Positions 23,602-37,090 of a stretch of DNA of 64,000 bases are shown piece after piece (the first letter of the stretch is position 1; every line of letters begins with the position of its first letter). Source of the DNA: Mesostigma viride (taxonomy: Eukaryota; Streptophyta; Mesostigmatophyceae; Mesostigmatales; Mesostigmataceae); the NCBI GenBank assembly GCA_009746045.1, contig RPFO01001819.1, positions 1-64,000 on the forward strand, written 5' to 3'. A program made the position numbers and the translations under genes. Below the pieces are notes generated by a model. It searched no databases. It worked only from the letters and a program-made list of their open reading frames with translations, and was not told where the DNA came from.

Positions 23602-25250
23602 CAGTGTTGGGCAGCTGGCTATGGCCTATAACCGGCGTGGGAGTAAACTGACTGACTGACGAGTCCGTCGGGTAACCGGCCTGACTGACTGAGTCGTCAG
23701 TCGACAAGTCGACGACTCAACTGTTCAGCATCAGCTATTTATGTGGCCTAAAGGCTAAAATTGGGGTGCTGGTGAAACCGTGGACCTAGAAGAGCTCCTA
23801 GAAGGCTAGAACTAAATATGATACATACAATCGACTGAATCAAGGCGGTCGAACGTAAGCTTACAATGCAGCTGATAAATATAAAAAATGGCAACTTGGC
23901 AAATGTCCGGATTCGCTAAAAATCGGAATGACAATTTCCCGCAGGTTTACTGCGGAAATAAGGGCATAGGATTGTGTCCATTACGTGCGCTTTAGATCCC
24001 TTATATCCTGAACATAATATACTTCGGGAATCAAGGTCCAGGGGGATTTTTTTTTAACAGGCAGTTACCGTCTTTGTCAATGATGGGGTTCCGAGCACGT
24101 GAACCGAGGCAAGGGTCGGGTGGTGCCTGGTATTTTTGCCAGGATTCGGGTGATCACGGGGCATCCTAGGTACGCGTGCTCGGTAACTAATGAGCGGCTC
24201 AGCTGGCTTGCAGTACTGGCTTTAGTAAACATTTTAGAGTCTATATAGGCATTTTAGGGCAGATCGCCATGTATTGAGATAATTAACCTAGTAAGGACGA
24301 GAGTTGGTAGGTAGAGGGGTTTCACGTAAAAGCTGGCAGGAGAGCGACCGCTGTGGACATGCTTACAATATCAGGAACGTGGTTTTCTTCACCACTTGAT
24401 TGGTGGCCGATATTAACCTGCATCCTGCCTTTCCCACCACCCGCTTCCACCACTCGTTGAACAAAATAAACCGTCTTACACCATTCTGGTGAACATGCTG
24501 TACTTAACCTCAGTGTGCGCTACTTTGCTGGACATTGTCCTCGTATAGCCCACGCCGCCTCGTACATGACACTGCCGCGCCGTATCCTTGCATGCCCGCT
24601 CCTCTATCGGCCGTCTATCCGCTCGTCCATCCTGCCCTGAAGAAACAGTTACGCCAAAGGCGTAGCTGCGACCGCAGGATCTTGTTGCAGAGTCACGCGG
24701 CTAGACAGTGCCTTGAAGTTAGAGAAGCAAGATAGGACAGGCGACCGGTCAAAGAACACCGGTTATTTCTTGTCTAGAAAGGCAGCTTCATTTCTAACCC
24801 ATGTGTGCATATCTGGTTGTAAATCTGCCCCATCCACGCTATGGCATTGCTAGCCCTATCTCGGTAATTATACCATTGTCCTTATATCCTCGGTAATTAT
24901 ATGTCAACAGTTATATCTCGGCACTTTTGTCTACTGGCCATCTCCTCTAGTGGCCAGACCCCAATGGTGACGATGTTAGTTGACATGTCCTTCTTTACTA
25001 CGTGGTGCCCCCTGGAGACACGAGGATGCTCTAAAGGGGCACTCCCTTGCTGAGGGCTGTCTTGCCCCCCTCGCAACACTACCTGGCTCAATTGCTGCGC
25101 AGGCCATCGAAGGACACGGTCTACTGTCGAGAGGAGAGGGGCCAGCAGCAGGCGCCGCTCATGCGCGAGAGGGCAGCGGCCCTAGCAGCAATGAGCACGC
25201 TACTAGAACTGCTCCGTGCCCCGTGGACGGTGGTTTGAGAGCCTACCCAG
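23602..25250. other. No recognisable gene
   Basis: This is AT-richer intergenic DNA. Short GACT repeats lie at 23640-23700 and two TCGGTAATTATA copies near 24861 and 24890. From about 25047 a frame with protein-like composition (EERGQQQAPLMRERAAALAA) may be an upstream exon of the following gene; I could not place its splice sites. Confidence 0.4.
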
Positions 25251-25324
25251 CGCGTGGCGCATCAGCACGCACATCGCGCCATGGCTCGCTTCATGCAGGG
25301 CCTGCACGAGTTACGGGGCGGCGA

Positions 25325-25476
25325 CGTGCCTAATGAGGTGAGAGGGAGGATTCGCGGCGCGCCCAATCAGGTGAGAGGGAGGGGCGGTGACATGCCTAAT
25401 GAGGTGAGAGGGAGGGGTGGCGGCGCGCTTAAATGGGGTGAGAGGGAGGGGTGGTGCTGTGCCGAACGAGGTGAGA
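25325..25476 (+). repeat. Tandem repeat containing a splice-donor consensus
   Basis: About five units of 36-40 bp contain CC(T/A)AATGAGGTGAGAGGGAGG. Each intact unit carries AG/GTGAGA. The first could end an exon reading ATG-GCT-CGC...CCTAATGAG (25278-25337) in phase with the exon at 25836. Confidence 0.6.
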
Positions 25477-25835
25477 GGCCACACGAGACCTCGGCACCTT
25501 CCCCCATCATCTACTGGTCTTGATCGCGCCGCGTGTTGCCGTGTTCCTCACTAGAGGTGGGTTCCCCTACCCAGGAATGGCGGCTCGCCCACTATGCTCG
25601 CCACACTGTATGCGCTTAGCTACCCCTAGGTGCCCGCTGGCTGACTCTTGTAGTCTATGCTTGTTGGCTGGTCCTTACGCCCGCTTGCCTACGCCCCATG
25701 ACCATGCGTATGAGTGGCCTTGACCCGTGCGACCCAACCTTCCCCACCCACGCGTACACAATTGCGACCCAACTTTTTTTCCTTTCGCCCCTTTCCCCCT
25801 TGCTTCCCTTGCCCTCCCCCCCCCCCCCCGCTCAG

Positions 25836-27461
25836 GCGGAGATAAACCGCAAGAAGGCGTACGCCGAGGAGCTGCAGCGACAGGTGGGGGTGGGGGACTA
25901 GATGTTGCTGGTAGATGGATGTTGGTGGCAAATGCATGTGGGTGGGTGCTGCGTGTTGGTGGTGCTGCAGGTTGGTGAGGGACTGCACTGTTCTTTTGTT
26001 TGTGGGGGGCCACGCCTCGTATCTTGTGGCCGACGTCTCTGTTGTTGGTGCAGACTGCACGTATTGCTTGTTGGTAGGGGGCAATTTCCCCTGTGTTGGT
26101 TTTTGCGCATGTTTGTGGCATGAGGGCACACTTTTCTGTTGTTGGCAGCGCCATTCATTCATCTTGGCCGTGTCTGCTGGCTGGTTCTAAACTAGGCTTT
26201 CAGCATGGCTCCTAGGGTTCAATCTTGGGTGTTTCGTGTAGGAATGGAGATGAACATCTGAGGCCTTGGTCTGATCTGGTGGCAGCTGTGACGGAGGGTC
26301 GAGTGTTGCCTAGTAATGAACAATAGCCTTCTCGCTTCACATGGTTTTGAATGGCATTCCTTTCCATCGTTGTATGTCTGTGAAGCTATGTAAGCGGAAA
26401 GATTGGCTTGGAAGCATGCACCGCTGTAGGTCATCGCTCTTAATTAATTAATTAAGAAGATACCTCCGTGGGGAGGATATGTAACACATATCCCTGAGAA
26501 GGGGCATATGGTTTTTAATACATTCTAGGCGACAACCTGCAGGTGGTGGGTGTAAACTGCCACCTACTCGGGGTGCACAATTGAGGTGCACCTGCACCAC
26601 CATGTATTCCATCAGCTGTGCAAAGTTGCGGACATGGGGTGGAAGATGATTATGGCTAAGCGATGGCTAGGGCATGATGGCGTCTCAGCAGAGAGTGGCG
26701 CTCTGCACGGGCAAAGCATGGCTGACTCATAGCGGATGCAGTAAGGCTGCCCCATGGTCCAGAGCCCACAGATAGCCTTGGAACACATTTAGAGGCGCCG
26801 TTTTGGGAGAATACAAAGGCCCCTCCCGGAGCCTGAGGAGTTTTAGGGGCATACCCAGGGTTAACCCACAACCCCCATCAGTCTCAGTCATCGCTCTTGG
26901 TCTGTTCAAATTGCAGTTCCAGCGGCAAATGATACATATCAGGATTAGGTGGACCAGCTGCTTGGGACACATGTCGTCTGTGGACCCACCCCTTCCGCTT
27001 TCTCCTCGGAACATCATGAAGCTTGTCTGTCTCTGTCCTGCCTCTCCCGTTGGTTCCCAGCTCGCTCGACTGGGTCGCCGTGTGTTGCTGGCATCCCGCG
27101 CTCTTCTCCTGCCAAAGCATTTCCGCCCCTTACCTATGCATGCGCCCTGGCTCCCGTATGCGCCATGCTCTCACGAACGTTTGGTCACGGACCGCGTTTG
27201 GCCCAGTTGCCACTGTGCCCTCGCTGTGCCCTGCGCGCCCTGCGCTTGCCTACCCTGCCATGTGTGCGTGCATGGACCACGTCATGCATGCCGCGCGCTT
27301 GCCACCGTGTCATGCATGCCGTGTGCCAGATGCAAGAGAAGGAGGCGCGCAAGCGGCAGGAGAAGGAGGCGCGGTTGCGGGAAGAAGAGGAGGACCGCGC
27401 GCGATGGGAGGCAGCGCGCGCCAAGCCGGCAGCGCAGCAGCCACCACCGCAGCAGCGTGCA

Positions 27462-27492
<31 letters not shown>

Positions 27493-30257
27493 CACAACAA
27501 CCGCCGCCTCGCCAGCAGGGCCCCCGACAGGACTACGGGGCCCAGGACGGGTACGGTCAGGGGGGGGTTGGCGGAGGCCAGCTGCAAGCATACAGCAACC
27601 CGCAGCGACGACCCGACGGGGCCGACCCCTTTGACGCGCTGCGCCGGCGCGCGGACGGGGGCGGCGGGATGGATCCAGGCGGCGGCGGCAATCAGTGGGC
27701 CATTGTGCCGCAGCGCTACAATAATGGTGGCGGAGGCGACATGATGTCCCCCGATCGCCGCAATGGCGGCGGCGGGGGCTACTTTGCCCCCTCAGACAAG
27801 TTCCTTCATGCGCAGGCGCTGCAGCAGGCGTTCCACGGGGGCGCGCTCATACAGGCCGGCGGCAGCCCAGGGGGCGGCTGGGACCCTGTGGGCGGCTCCT
27901 CCCTGGCCAGCCCTGGGGTTGCGGGCGGCAGCGGCATATTCTCGGCGCCGCCCGTGGCGCTGCAGGCGTTCCACGAGCGGCTGAAAATAGAGGCGGACGA
28001 CGCGGCACGGCTGGCTCGGGCCACCGCGGAGGGCATCTCCCGGCTGGCCAACCTGCGCGCGGAACTAGAGTTGGAGCGCCGCATGACAGAGGAGGCCACG
28101 GCGGTGCGGGCAGGGCCCATGCTGGCGCAGCTCGTGGCCCAGGGGGCGTCAGGTGGCACGCGCGAGGCGGACTTTGAGGCTGGGATGATCGCTGCGGGGT
28201 TTGTGGATGGTGCGTGATGTGCGGGGAGTTGGGTGTGCGCGGCTGCTCATGGTGGGTGGCTCTCTTTGCACAGGTAGTGTTGAAGTGGAACTGTACGGTA
28301 GCCCATGGCTGGCTGTGGTGGGCCAGGAGGGCACTTGTTTTAACGGCAGTTGGTTTGTGTTGTGCGCATGGTATTAGGCACATCGTATCTGTGTTTAGGT
28401 ACTGTGTAGGACTGGTGCTATCAACCCCAGCCAGCGGGAATGTGGCAGTGTGTGGGAGGGTGCAGAGTGGGGATCTGCCAGCGAGGCAGTGACAACGAAA
28501 GGGAGGGAGGAAGAACCAAAAGCGATACTACCTTTGCTGGAGGCTTGTTAGGCTTCCTTCCACCAGTCTCCTTAGCCTTGTTAGCCTTTACCCTTGTTTA
28601 CCCTTGTTGTTAGCCTTACTTCCGCCAGTCTCCTTACCCTTGTTAGCCTGTACCCTTGTTTACCCTTGTTGTTAGCCTTACTTCCACCAGTCTCCTTACC
28701 CTTGTTAGCCTTAACCCTTGTTTACCCTTGTTGTTAGCTTTACCTCGGCCAGTCTCCTTACCCTTGTTAGCCTTGACCCTTGTTTACCCTTGTTGTTAGC
28801 CTTACTTCCGCCAGTCTCCTCCAGAGGGACTGTTTTGATGGAGCCATTTGCGTACAAGGTTCCTGACGACAGTGCCTTTGCTGTCTGCTGTCTGTATCGC
28901 AATTCTCCTGCTACCCATCTCCCATGGATCAGGTATCCCGACGGCCCTACACGCTTGGCTGTCTATCTGCGGTTGAGGAACCCATCACACACCCGTGGGT
29001 GCCATGTTCTCCTGATAATGAACTTGGGGTCTCCCTACGTAAAGAAGATATGTGACAAGGTCGTGATTCGGTCGCCTGGAAACAACATCGGTCTCTGCCC
29101 CGCATGCGTGCCCTCCCACATTCCCGTCACTGCCCCTTTTACGTGCCCTCGCATATTCCTTCCGTGCACCCTTCCACAGGCTATGAGCTCGGGTTGGATG
29201 CAGGCCCCAACGCGCACCTGCCCGCAGAGACCGCGCTGGTGTTCGCCGATGGACGGTTGGAGCGGCTGGGCCATGGGCCGGGGGGGGGGAGGGCCACCAG
29301 GTAGTGCGGCCGGGCAGGGACGTGCAGGGGGGGGGAACCCAGCGTCCCGGGCCGCCAGCCGCGCAGCTGCCAAGGGCCCACCTGGCGACCCTCTGGGGGA
29401 CGCTGCGATGACGGGCCAAGGGGACTCGTTTGCGGGGGGGAGACGGGGGAGCGAGGCCGCGGTCCCGCCTGCCACCATGCAGCCCCGCAGCTTTGGTAAC
29501 GACGACGTCCCCATCGGTGCGCCGGGTGCGAGGACGAAGAACTTTAGCAACGACGACGTCCCTGTGGGGGGCCAGGGCGGGTGAGTGGCGCCGCGCTGCC
29601 TTCTGTAGCTGGTGATGGGTGAGGATGATATGCCGTCGTGGCCTGTCCCACTTGAGTAGCGAACAGAGCAGCTGAAGGACCCAAGTATGGTTTTTGTTGC
29701 TGGCACCTTTGCAGAGGTGCTGCGGCAAGCCTTGCCCACAGCTGGCCGCCGAGGTATCGCGTCGACTAGTCTTGTTGACATGTGGACGTGCGCGTACCAA
29801 CCTGCTAGGGTCAACACAACCCAATCGACACCCGAGGACACGAACACATGGAGAACCAGCCCTCTTTGTTGCAGTGAACCCAACTAGTGGACACCTCTCT
29901 ATAGAAACCTGCAGGGGGGGAACAGGTAGGGGCTTGCCAATGTCAGAGAAGGTGAGCGAGGAATGAGGAGCCAGCAGGCGGGCATCTGGTAGAGGGGACG
30001 TAGTTCATCCTTATCTGGTCCCAGTTGTCTACTATCCTGTAAACGGTTACATGTATGCCATGGTCGGTTGGAACTCTTGCTTGCTCTCACCTTTTTTCCT
30101 TTTCTTGCTTGTGCGCGTGCCCTTGTCTTAATCACGCAGGGGCCCAAAGCCAACTAGTTATGGGAACGATGATGTGCCAATTGGGGGCGGTAGAAGCAAA
30201 CCAAACAAACCGGATGGGGCGCCCAGGCCAAAGAAAGGGGAACTTCTCATCATCTAG
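25836..30257 (+). CDS. Spliced coiled-coil protein with NDDVP repeats
   Basis: Four exons join in phase: 25836-25883, 27330-28209, 29180-29580 and 30140-30257 (TAG). A long pyrimidine tract precedes the first acceptor. Donors are GTGGGG, GTGCGT and GTGAGT. Exon 1 reads AEINRKKAYAEELQRQ and continues as MQEKEARKRQEKEARL, a charged helix typical of centrosomal or ciliary coiled-coil proteins such as CSPP1/CCDC66; that link is a guess. A Gln/Pro- and Gly-rich linker and a second helix (FHERLKIEADDAARLARATAEGI) follow. Exons 3 and 4 carry FGNDDVPIG, FSNDDVPVG and YGNDDVPIG. A run of ten G at about 29280-29289 breaks the frame in exon 3; one base would restore it. Upstream exons are likely (25254-25337 fits in phase), so the true start is unknown. 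Confidence 0.62.
28565..28822 (+). repeat. Intronic 62-bp minisatellite
   Basis: AGTCTCC recurs at 28565, 28627, 28689, 28751 and 28813, an exact 62-bp period. Each unit is rich in ACCCTTGTT and TTAGCC. It lies in the third intron of the coiled-coil gene. There are no unique spacers, so it is not a CRISPR-like array. Confidence 0.92.
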
Positions 30258-31002
30258 CCTCCATCTGGATTGTGTTGGCATGCTAAAACTTGCGTACCGG
30301 GCACGCACTGTGAGCTCTACGTGCTTCTATGTATGAGCTACCTGGCTGGGAGCATAGTTGGTGTAGGTTTTTCGAAGCGACACATTGTCCAGAAATTTAA
30401 CCGTCTCGTCGGCTAGGTTGGCATGACCCTAGCAGTAAGAGACTGATTGCTGTACTGTGGCGCGAAATTCGAATTGATATGCTATGGCGGACATAAACGG
30501 CGATAACTACCAAGTTTGGTCCTCGAACTAGGTCGGATTCGTCACGACCCACTCGCCATTTCATTACGCATCGACCAAGCTCAGTCTTGACGATGGTTAC
30601 CTAGAAACCAGGGCGCAAAGAATTACCGCCTACTGCAGCTCGTGCAGGCGACGCCCCACAGGCGCCGTGTCGTATCATTATGTCCTAGACTATCACTTGG
30701 AAGACATATCCACAGCAATAGAGCACTCATGTGTGTGATCCACTATATTTTTCAAGGTGAAAATGATAGGTGTGGTCCATGACGGCACCACCACCTTCAT
30801 GACAGGCAGCGCAGCCAGCCGATTCTAAAGATTGCAATAATGCTTTATGATGAAAGCAATGTCCAAACAATTCATTCCATAACATTTGACAAGTTGCAAC
30901 AAATGCCGAGTTGTGCTGTCGCAATTGTAAGAGTAACTATCCTTGAGACCCATCGATATCGATCACAACAGACCGACCATGACGCCTCTGGGGCGCAACC
31001 GT
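30258..31002. other. No recognisable gene
   Basis: This is the 3' flank of the coiled-coil gene followed by AT-richer intergenic DNA. I see no coding, RNA or repeat feature. Confidence 0.5.
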
Positions 31003-31543
31003 GTTTCTATTCCCACTATTACCAATCCACCAACATTTGATTAAAACAATAAGTGGGCAATTACAGAACCCATGAGTGAGCCTGCCACGCTGCACCCATT
31101 TCATGATTGATTGTAGTTCTCGTTACCCTAGAAACAAACACAAGAAGAGGGAGGGAGGGCGGGACAAGAAAAAGAGACCTAGAACATCGTGCAATTGGCA
31201 CTTTAGGGCGGCGTAGCCCGGGCTCGCCTCATGAGCCGTCAGCAACAGTAACTTAATTGCTACTTAACTTAACGAACTAGAAATGGCCATACAAAACTGG
31301 CCAACTAATTCTAACTCATGGAACCGGTCCAGCCCAAGGCCCACCGTCCCGTAGTACCACTCACATAGCGGCGTTCATTCTCATCTGTTATAAAGAAACT
31401 ACGTTCAGAGAACACCGATTCTATTCCCACTATTACCAATCCACCAACATTTGATTAAAACAATAAGTGGGCAATTACAGAACCCATGAGTGAGCCTGCC
31501 ACGCTGCACCCATTTCATGATTGATTGTAGTTCTCGTTACCCA
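31003..31543. repeat. Composite dispersed repeat R2-R1-R2
   Basis: R2 (about 125 bp, starting CTATTCCCACTATTACC) occurs at 31007-31131 and 31420-31543. R1 (about 255 bp, starting ACAAGAAAAAGAGACC) lies between them at 31165-31419. The copies are nearly identical. Direct terminal repeats around a short core resemble a TRIM-type element, but the ends are not TG..CA. Confidence 0.75.
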
Positions 31544-32545
31544 ACCCCCCTTTCCTGGTGCTTTATCTCCAAAGCTCCGCCAACCACTTTCGCTCAGTGG
31601 CTCTCGAGGCTGCCCTGCCGCAACGGTCACGACCATTACAATCGCCGGCGGCTGTAGCGAGCCTCATGCACGATAACCCTTCGCAGGGCCCCCCCCAGCC
31701 TTCCACCCTCGGCCAGTAAAAGAGGGTGTTGAATGTGCACGCAAAGACAAGGAAGAAGACGCCTCGTTTAACGATCACGGACCTCCCTCAAAGGCCAGTG
31801 CCGCCCTAACGTGACGACAACTTGTAGGACGACACCCGATGCCACCATATCTCGATTACTGTCAACGTTGTCACCTGGGGGAGTAACTTTCCATATTTCA
31901 GGTTTTAGTTGATGAGCAGGCTCTCATCACACACCCCAGCGGCCGATAAAGCGCAAGCGCAACTGGGCCGGCCAAAATATTTGGTCCTGCCCGGCCCAGG
32001 TCCGTCTGTTAAACTGGCCCCTTAAGTCTCGGTCTGAATCGAAATATTGCATAATTCCGGAATTCGTCCCCACCACATTCCCGAGACCTCACGCACCCAT
32101 AAGAGCGGATGCTGGTAAATATTTTTCTACTTTCGCGAGGGCCGACAGATTTGTCGTCCATCACAGTGCCCACTAAAAGTAACCCGACCACCCTTCCTTC
32201 GGCAGTCAGCAGTCAGGAACTGCAACCCTGCTGCGACATTCCGCAGCAAAGCGGTAGGCACTGCAGCGTGGCACGGAAATCTTACTCATGGTTTCAGAGT
32301 TCCGTACAGGTGCCACGCGCAGGCAAACGCGAAGTATTTTATAGTCTCTCGTCGGCCAAGAACCCAGCTGCGGGGAGAAAACCGACGAGGGTAATTTTAA
32401 TTTCTTTTTCACAGTCACGTGACTGTTCAAGCTATGTCAGTCACGCGCCATCTCTAATCGGCCACCGCCAGCCAAATAGGCTGACGCGATTAGGGCAGCA
32501 TTAAATTTCTTGTAATCCGCCATACCCATACCCCATACATCCGAT
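31544..32545. other. No recognisable gene
   Basis: This spacer between the two R1 copies has short open frames on both strands without protein-like continuity. Confidence 0.45.
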
Positions 32546-32807
32546 GACAAGAAAAAGAGACCTAGAACATCGTGCAAATGGCACTTTAGGGCGGCGTAGC
32601 CCGGCCGGGCTCGCCTCATGAGCCGTCAGCAACAGTAACTTAATTGCTACTTAACTTAACGAACTAGAAATGGCCATACAAAACTGGCCAACTAATTCTA
32701 ACTCATGGAACCGGTCCAGCCCAAGGCCCACCGTCCCGTAGTACCACTCACATAGCGGCGTTCATTCTCATCTGTTATAAAGAAACTACGTTCAGAGAAC
32801 ACCGATT
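32546..32807. repeat. Second copy of dispersed repeat R1
   Basis: It is nearly identical to 31165-31419 and differs mainly by a four-base insertion near the GCCCGG. It is not followed by R2. Confidence 0.8.
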
Positions 32808-33687
32808 ACTTTCGTCATAATCTATATCAACTGCGTGGCTCTGCGCTCATGTCCCAGCTACTGGCACGCTGGCCAACAACGAACCGACCCTTTCCCAGGA
32901 CTGTTCCCGAGTCAGCAGAACGTTTCTCGTCCACAATGCAAACAACATCCCTTAAACGGATCAAACCACTGTCAATCCTATCAACCATCGGACGTCATGG
33001 CAATGACATGCAACCACTCACGGGGGCTGCTCCGGGCTGTTCAAGAAGTTTAACCCCATGAAGACAACAACTGACTAGTTGTGAGGGAGAGAAACGAGCG
33101 AACAATGACCTCCATGGCCAAGGCTCGTTCCCTTTATCTATTTTCAAAAGTGCTGCCGACGCCATAGCACTAGCTGTCAAATTCTGGCTGCGTGCGCGCC
33201 ACACTATGTGTGCGCATTTCCCAGCAATACAGCAAATCGTATGTGCTGCCAATCCTGCCTGCTTGTCACAACAAATTTCAGGCTTTGGCGCGCTCATGCG
33301 ATGAGCGACGAGTGTGCGCATCAATCAAATCAGTCTGCGCAGCAGCAAGACAATAATAATTACGCGTGACGCTCAGTCATCATTAAACATAGTGACTGTG
33401 CTGTCCGATATCTATTAACGGTAGACTGTACATACTACAATTAAAGAAAATATTCAGCCACATGCGTCGTAGAGTTGGGTACTAGCATCCGGCGCGGCGC
33501 TTCACACTGGCCTGTATATACCCAGACTTGAACAAATCCAAGCCAAACGGCTACTGCGGCACCAAACCAACGGAACTGAACAAGACGTAAATGATTCGGT
33601 GAACAGCCGTTTCTCGAGTGCATGGATCGACTTAGATCACGGACGTGACAGCCGGCTATAGAAGAAGGAACGGGCTACGCTCAGGCT
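32808..33687. other. No recognisable gene
   Basis: I see no coding continuity, RNA gene or repeat. Confidence 0.45.
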
Positions 33688-36600
33688 ATGGAATCTGCCG
33701 CCAAGAAACATGGGCTTAGATCTCCCCGAGGCCACACTGGAATGGCCCGGGCCCTGTCATTCGCAGCCCCTGCCGACTCGGGGAACACCGCTACTAAAGT
33801 CCATAATGCACCCTTCGACGCTGCAGCATTTGCTAACGGCACAGCTGATGTGCAGGTCTTTCTGACCCTGTCTCCTCGGCAGCACCTAGTGGAATTGCTC
33901 ACAGAGCTTATGCGGCAAGGCCGCCCCCTACTTTGGCCTCACGGCCACCGCCTGGGCTCTCTGCTATCACTCTGGTCTCCGACCCTTGATCAAGACCTGG
34001 CCTCGCTGCATAAACGTGCATGAATTGCGCGTCGTTGCCACCACGCTGCTGGGAAATTCGGAGCTGCTGTCAGTACCCGGATCTGCGGCAGCAGCAGCCC
34101 TTGTCGGTACGGTGGCAAAGAAGATGGCCACAGAGCTAACAAATTCTGATTTCGCGGGCCTGCACTTGCCTGTGGCGCTCGAGGACAACGTGGTCAACAA
34201 GGTGGCGGCCCACTGAGGTCGCCGGCACACAGACGGAGACGGTCGCCGGCTGCCACCCTAGCGGCACAGGTGGCCGGCAATTTAGCGGACAAAGTGGAGG
34301 CGCAGGTGGCAAAGGCGGCCCCGAGCTACGAATTCATGGCTAGCAATCCCATTCAGGACATCGCAAGTACCACCGCCCAGGCGGTCTCCCAGAACTTTGC
34401 CGACCGGGACACCAGAGAGCGGCGCGGCCGCACCATTAGGCCTCCGCAATGTGGCGGCCAGTTATTCCCCCGCAGGAGACGGGGCTGAGCCTATCAAGCA
34501 GACAACCATCATGCCTTAACTCTGATCTCGAAGGAACTCATCAGCAACTTCCGCGCCTAGAGGACAGTGTCACAGTTGATGACACCGTCTGCCGCCTACC
34601 AGGACGCGCAGACGCGCCGGTGGCGCTCGTGCTTACGTGCCCCATCAGCATGCAAGCATTTTATACACTGACACCGGACCAAGCTACCAAGGAGCTTGGG
34701 TTGGAGCCTCAATGACGATCTGACCCCGGAGTAGCTTAGCGCCCGCCGGGCCCGGCTGGCCGCGGCGGCACAGGAGGACGCGAAGAAGGCCCTCGCTGAC
34801 TGCACAAAGAAGGTGCGGCTGTAGTGGAAGGACAACGCATGGAAAATGGAGCTAGGTTACCTCGCGGGAGGTCCCCACGCCGAGGGCGGACACGCGGCGG
34901 GGTAGGGAGTAGGCCCTCCCCGCCGGCCCCACACCGCGATCGAGCAGCTGCCGGGGGGTTGGCCAGTTATACCACCCCCCATATGTACCCGTCGTCCGAT
35001 GGCCCGGCTGAGCATGTCTTGGATAGCCCAATCTCACGGACGACGCAACGGAGTCAAAGCTCTGACCTTAATCGCCAACTTCGATCGTTAGGAGCGCCTC
35101 AGTGGCAGCTGGCTTTTGCCACCCGGCACTCCCAACAACAGTATGCTGCATTCTTTGACCCCAAGACCAGGCGCGCAAGTTGCGCCGCTCGCTTGGAGGG
35201 TCACTGCCATATGCGCGTTGAAAATTGCTACGTTATCTCACGCCACACACACCCCGCCAGCCTCTCCCCAACCCCCTGCCGAAGTGCCGATACCGCGGCC
35301 GGTCCCCGGCGGCGCCCCTTGCTGGGTCATTGCCGGCACCACTCGCTACCCATCGCTACCTACCTTGCTTGATTGAGGTCCGCACCGGCGCACCCTGCCC
35401 AGGGGGGATGCCCCCCCTGCGGGCCAACGAGCTTGTCCACTGCTATACCGCCTATATGGAATTGATGTGCTCGGTGTTCAAGAGCACCGGCGCTCTAGGA
35501 GGGCCCGTTCAGCGTGTCACCCTTCTTCTACTACGATGGTAAGTGCTGTGCCCGGCCCAGCGCATGCGCCGGGTCAAGGGGGCCGGCCGGGGTGGGCTTG
35601 TTGTGCCGTGCTCCCCCGGTGACCGCTGCCGCCCAACTCGTGCATGGACCAAAAAGTTTGCTCTAATCGGATCCTTCAGTGCACTTTCCGCTCCCGCTTG
35701 AAGGACGGAACCCCATTATGCTCTCAGCCATTGTCGGCTTTGCCCCGCATTCTGGGCACCCTGCATGCTGAAGACCGCAAAGCGTTTTTCAACCAGTTGC
35801 TCGACCTTGAGAGACAGATCCCACACGTCAATACATCGTTGTGCCATCATCAGTTGGATGCCAATTGATGCGACGTCCCTGCCCGTGGGCTGCCGGGGCT
35901 GCATCATTGTACGCACTGCGCCTAAAGTGATAGTAATGCCAACACCCCCCTCCTATACTCACCGAGGGGGACTTTACAGCTGCCAATAATACGTACGCTG
36001 TTTGCTAAGCCGCCTGATGCGCTAGTGACCTTTGTGGGCCCCGCGCGCAGCCGGCGGCTGGCTCGGTACTCCCCCACTGCGGCAGTGTGTTTGCTTGGCC
36101 GGACTATGATACTTGTGCTCAAGTGCTGGCGTTCTTCCGTCATCGATGCCTGTACGCTGACCACCCTGGAATTGTCACATAGGATCAGGAGTGCCGCATG
36201 GTCACCGCAATTAACCTTGCGCCTAGCCGCCTACTCACCCTACTGTCATCATGCAGGCCCCCGGGCGCTGCCGCCCACGCCCACGCCCTGATTGGACCTG
36301 CCTACGCCCCGTCCGCAGGCGCCGGGAGAAGTGGTCAGAGGAGGAGAAGCGTTGCGACGCAATCAGGTCCGCCTGAAGTCGTGGCTGCGCAACTGTTGAT
36401 GTACCTGGATGCCGAACGCGGCCCGGACCTCACGCCACCGGCTACGAACCATGTTCATGCGATCAGAACGTGGATTGTTGCTCTCATGCGGTCGCTGAGT
36501 CCCTGATCGAGCAACCCGGCGCCCGCCCAGGGCTCGATCCCCGCTATACGTGCGCGATGCCCGGGTGGTCGCCGCCCGGCTGGGGCTAGCACAGGCCAGT

Positions 36601-36840
36601 CGGCCGTCGCCACGAGGAGGACCTGTACCCGTACCGTTATGACCGACTACGGGTATCCGGTATACAGGCTATGCTATCCTAGATCGAGTGATGAGCGGCT
36701 CATTGAAGTGCTCTAGTGCATATACCACCGCACACGCGGAGGAGGTGGAGACACTTGCCGCAGAGATCAATCGCCACACGGCCGCCAACCAGCACAAGGC
36801 GGCATTGCGGTCTCTCGACTGTCTCACCGGATGACGGGAA
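33688..36840 (+). pseudogene. Decayed multi-frame coding region, family unknown
   Basis: Protein-like stretches follow one another in shifting frames: an ATG at 33688 (MESAAKKHGLRSPRG), then MATELTNSDFAGLHLPVAL (about 34120), DKVEAQVAKAAPSYEFMASN (about 34290), AQEDAKKALADCTKKVRL (about 34770), HAEDRKAFFNQLLDLE (about 35770) and AEEVETLAAEINRHTAANQ (about 36735). Stops and shifts separate them. The helical, Ala-rich style could be a gag-like or host structural protein. I do not recognise it. Confidence 0.4.
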
Positions 36841-37090
36841 ACGCAAAGGGATGACATCCCGGGCACTCCCAGTAAACGCCTTGAGCTAATTTGGTTCATG
36901 CAGCTCCCACTTCCCAGGCCGGCAAAACTATCGGGGGCTCCGACCTGGACTGCCCCCCGGCCCGCTGGACCCCGCTGCCGCTGCACGCCCTGCCGGCTAG
37001 CCGCGGCGGACCTATTGCTTACCAAGATTGTGTGACTCTGCAATATGTATTAATCTATCATTCTCAATGAATATATATATTAAAAATTAC

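Noticed and set aside
26949..27329. The 5' part of the 422-codon frame as protein
   Set aside because: It precedes the acceptor at 27329 and lacks the helix periodicity; joining from the 25883 donor gives a continuous coiled coil.
28565..28822. CRISPR-like regular array
   Set aside because: The 62-bp units are contiguous with no unique spacers, and the genome is eukaryotic.
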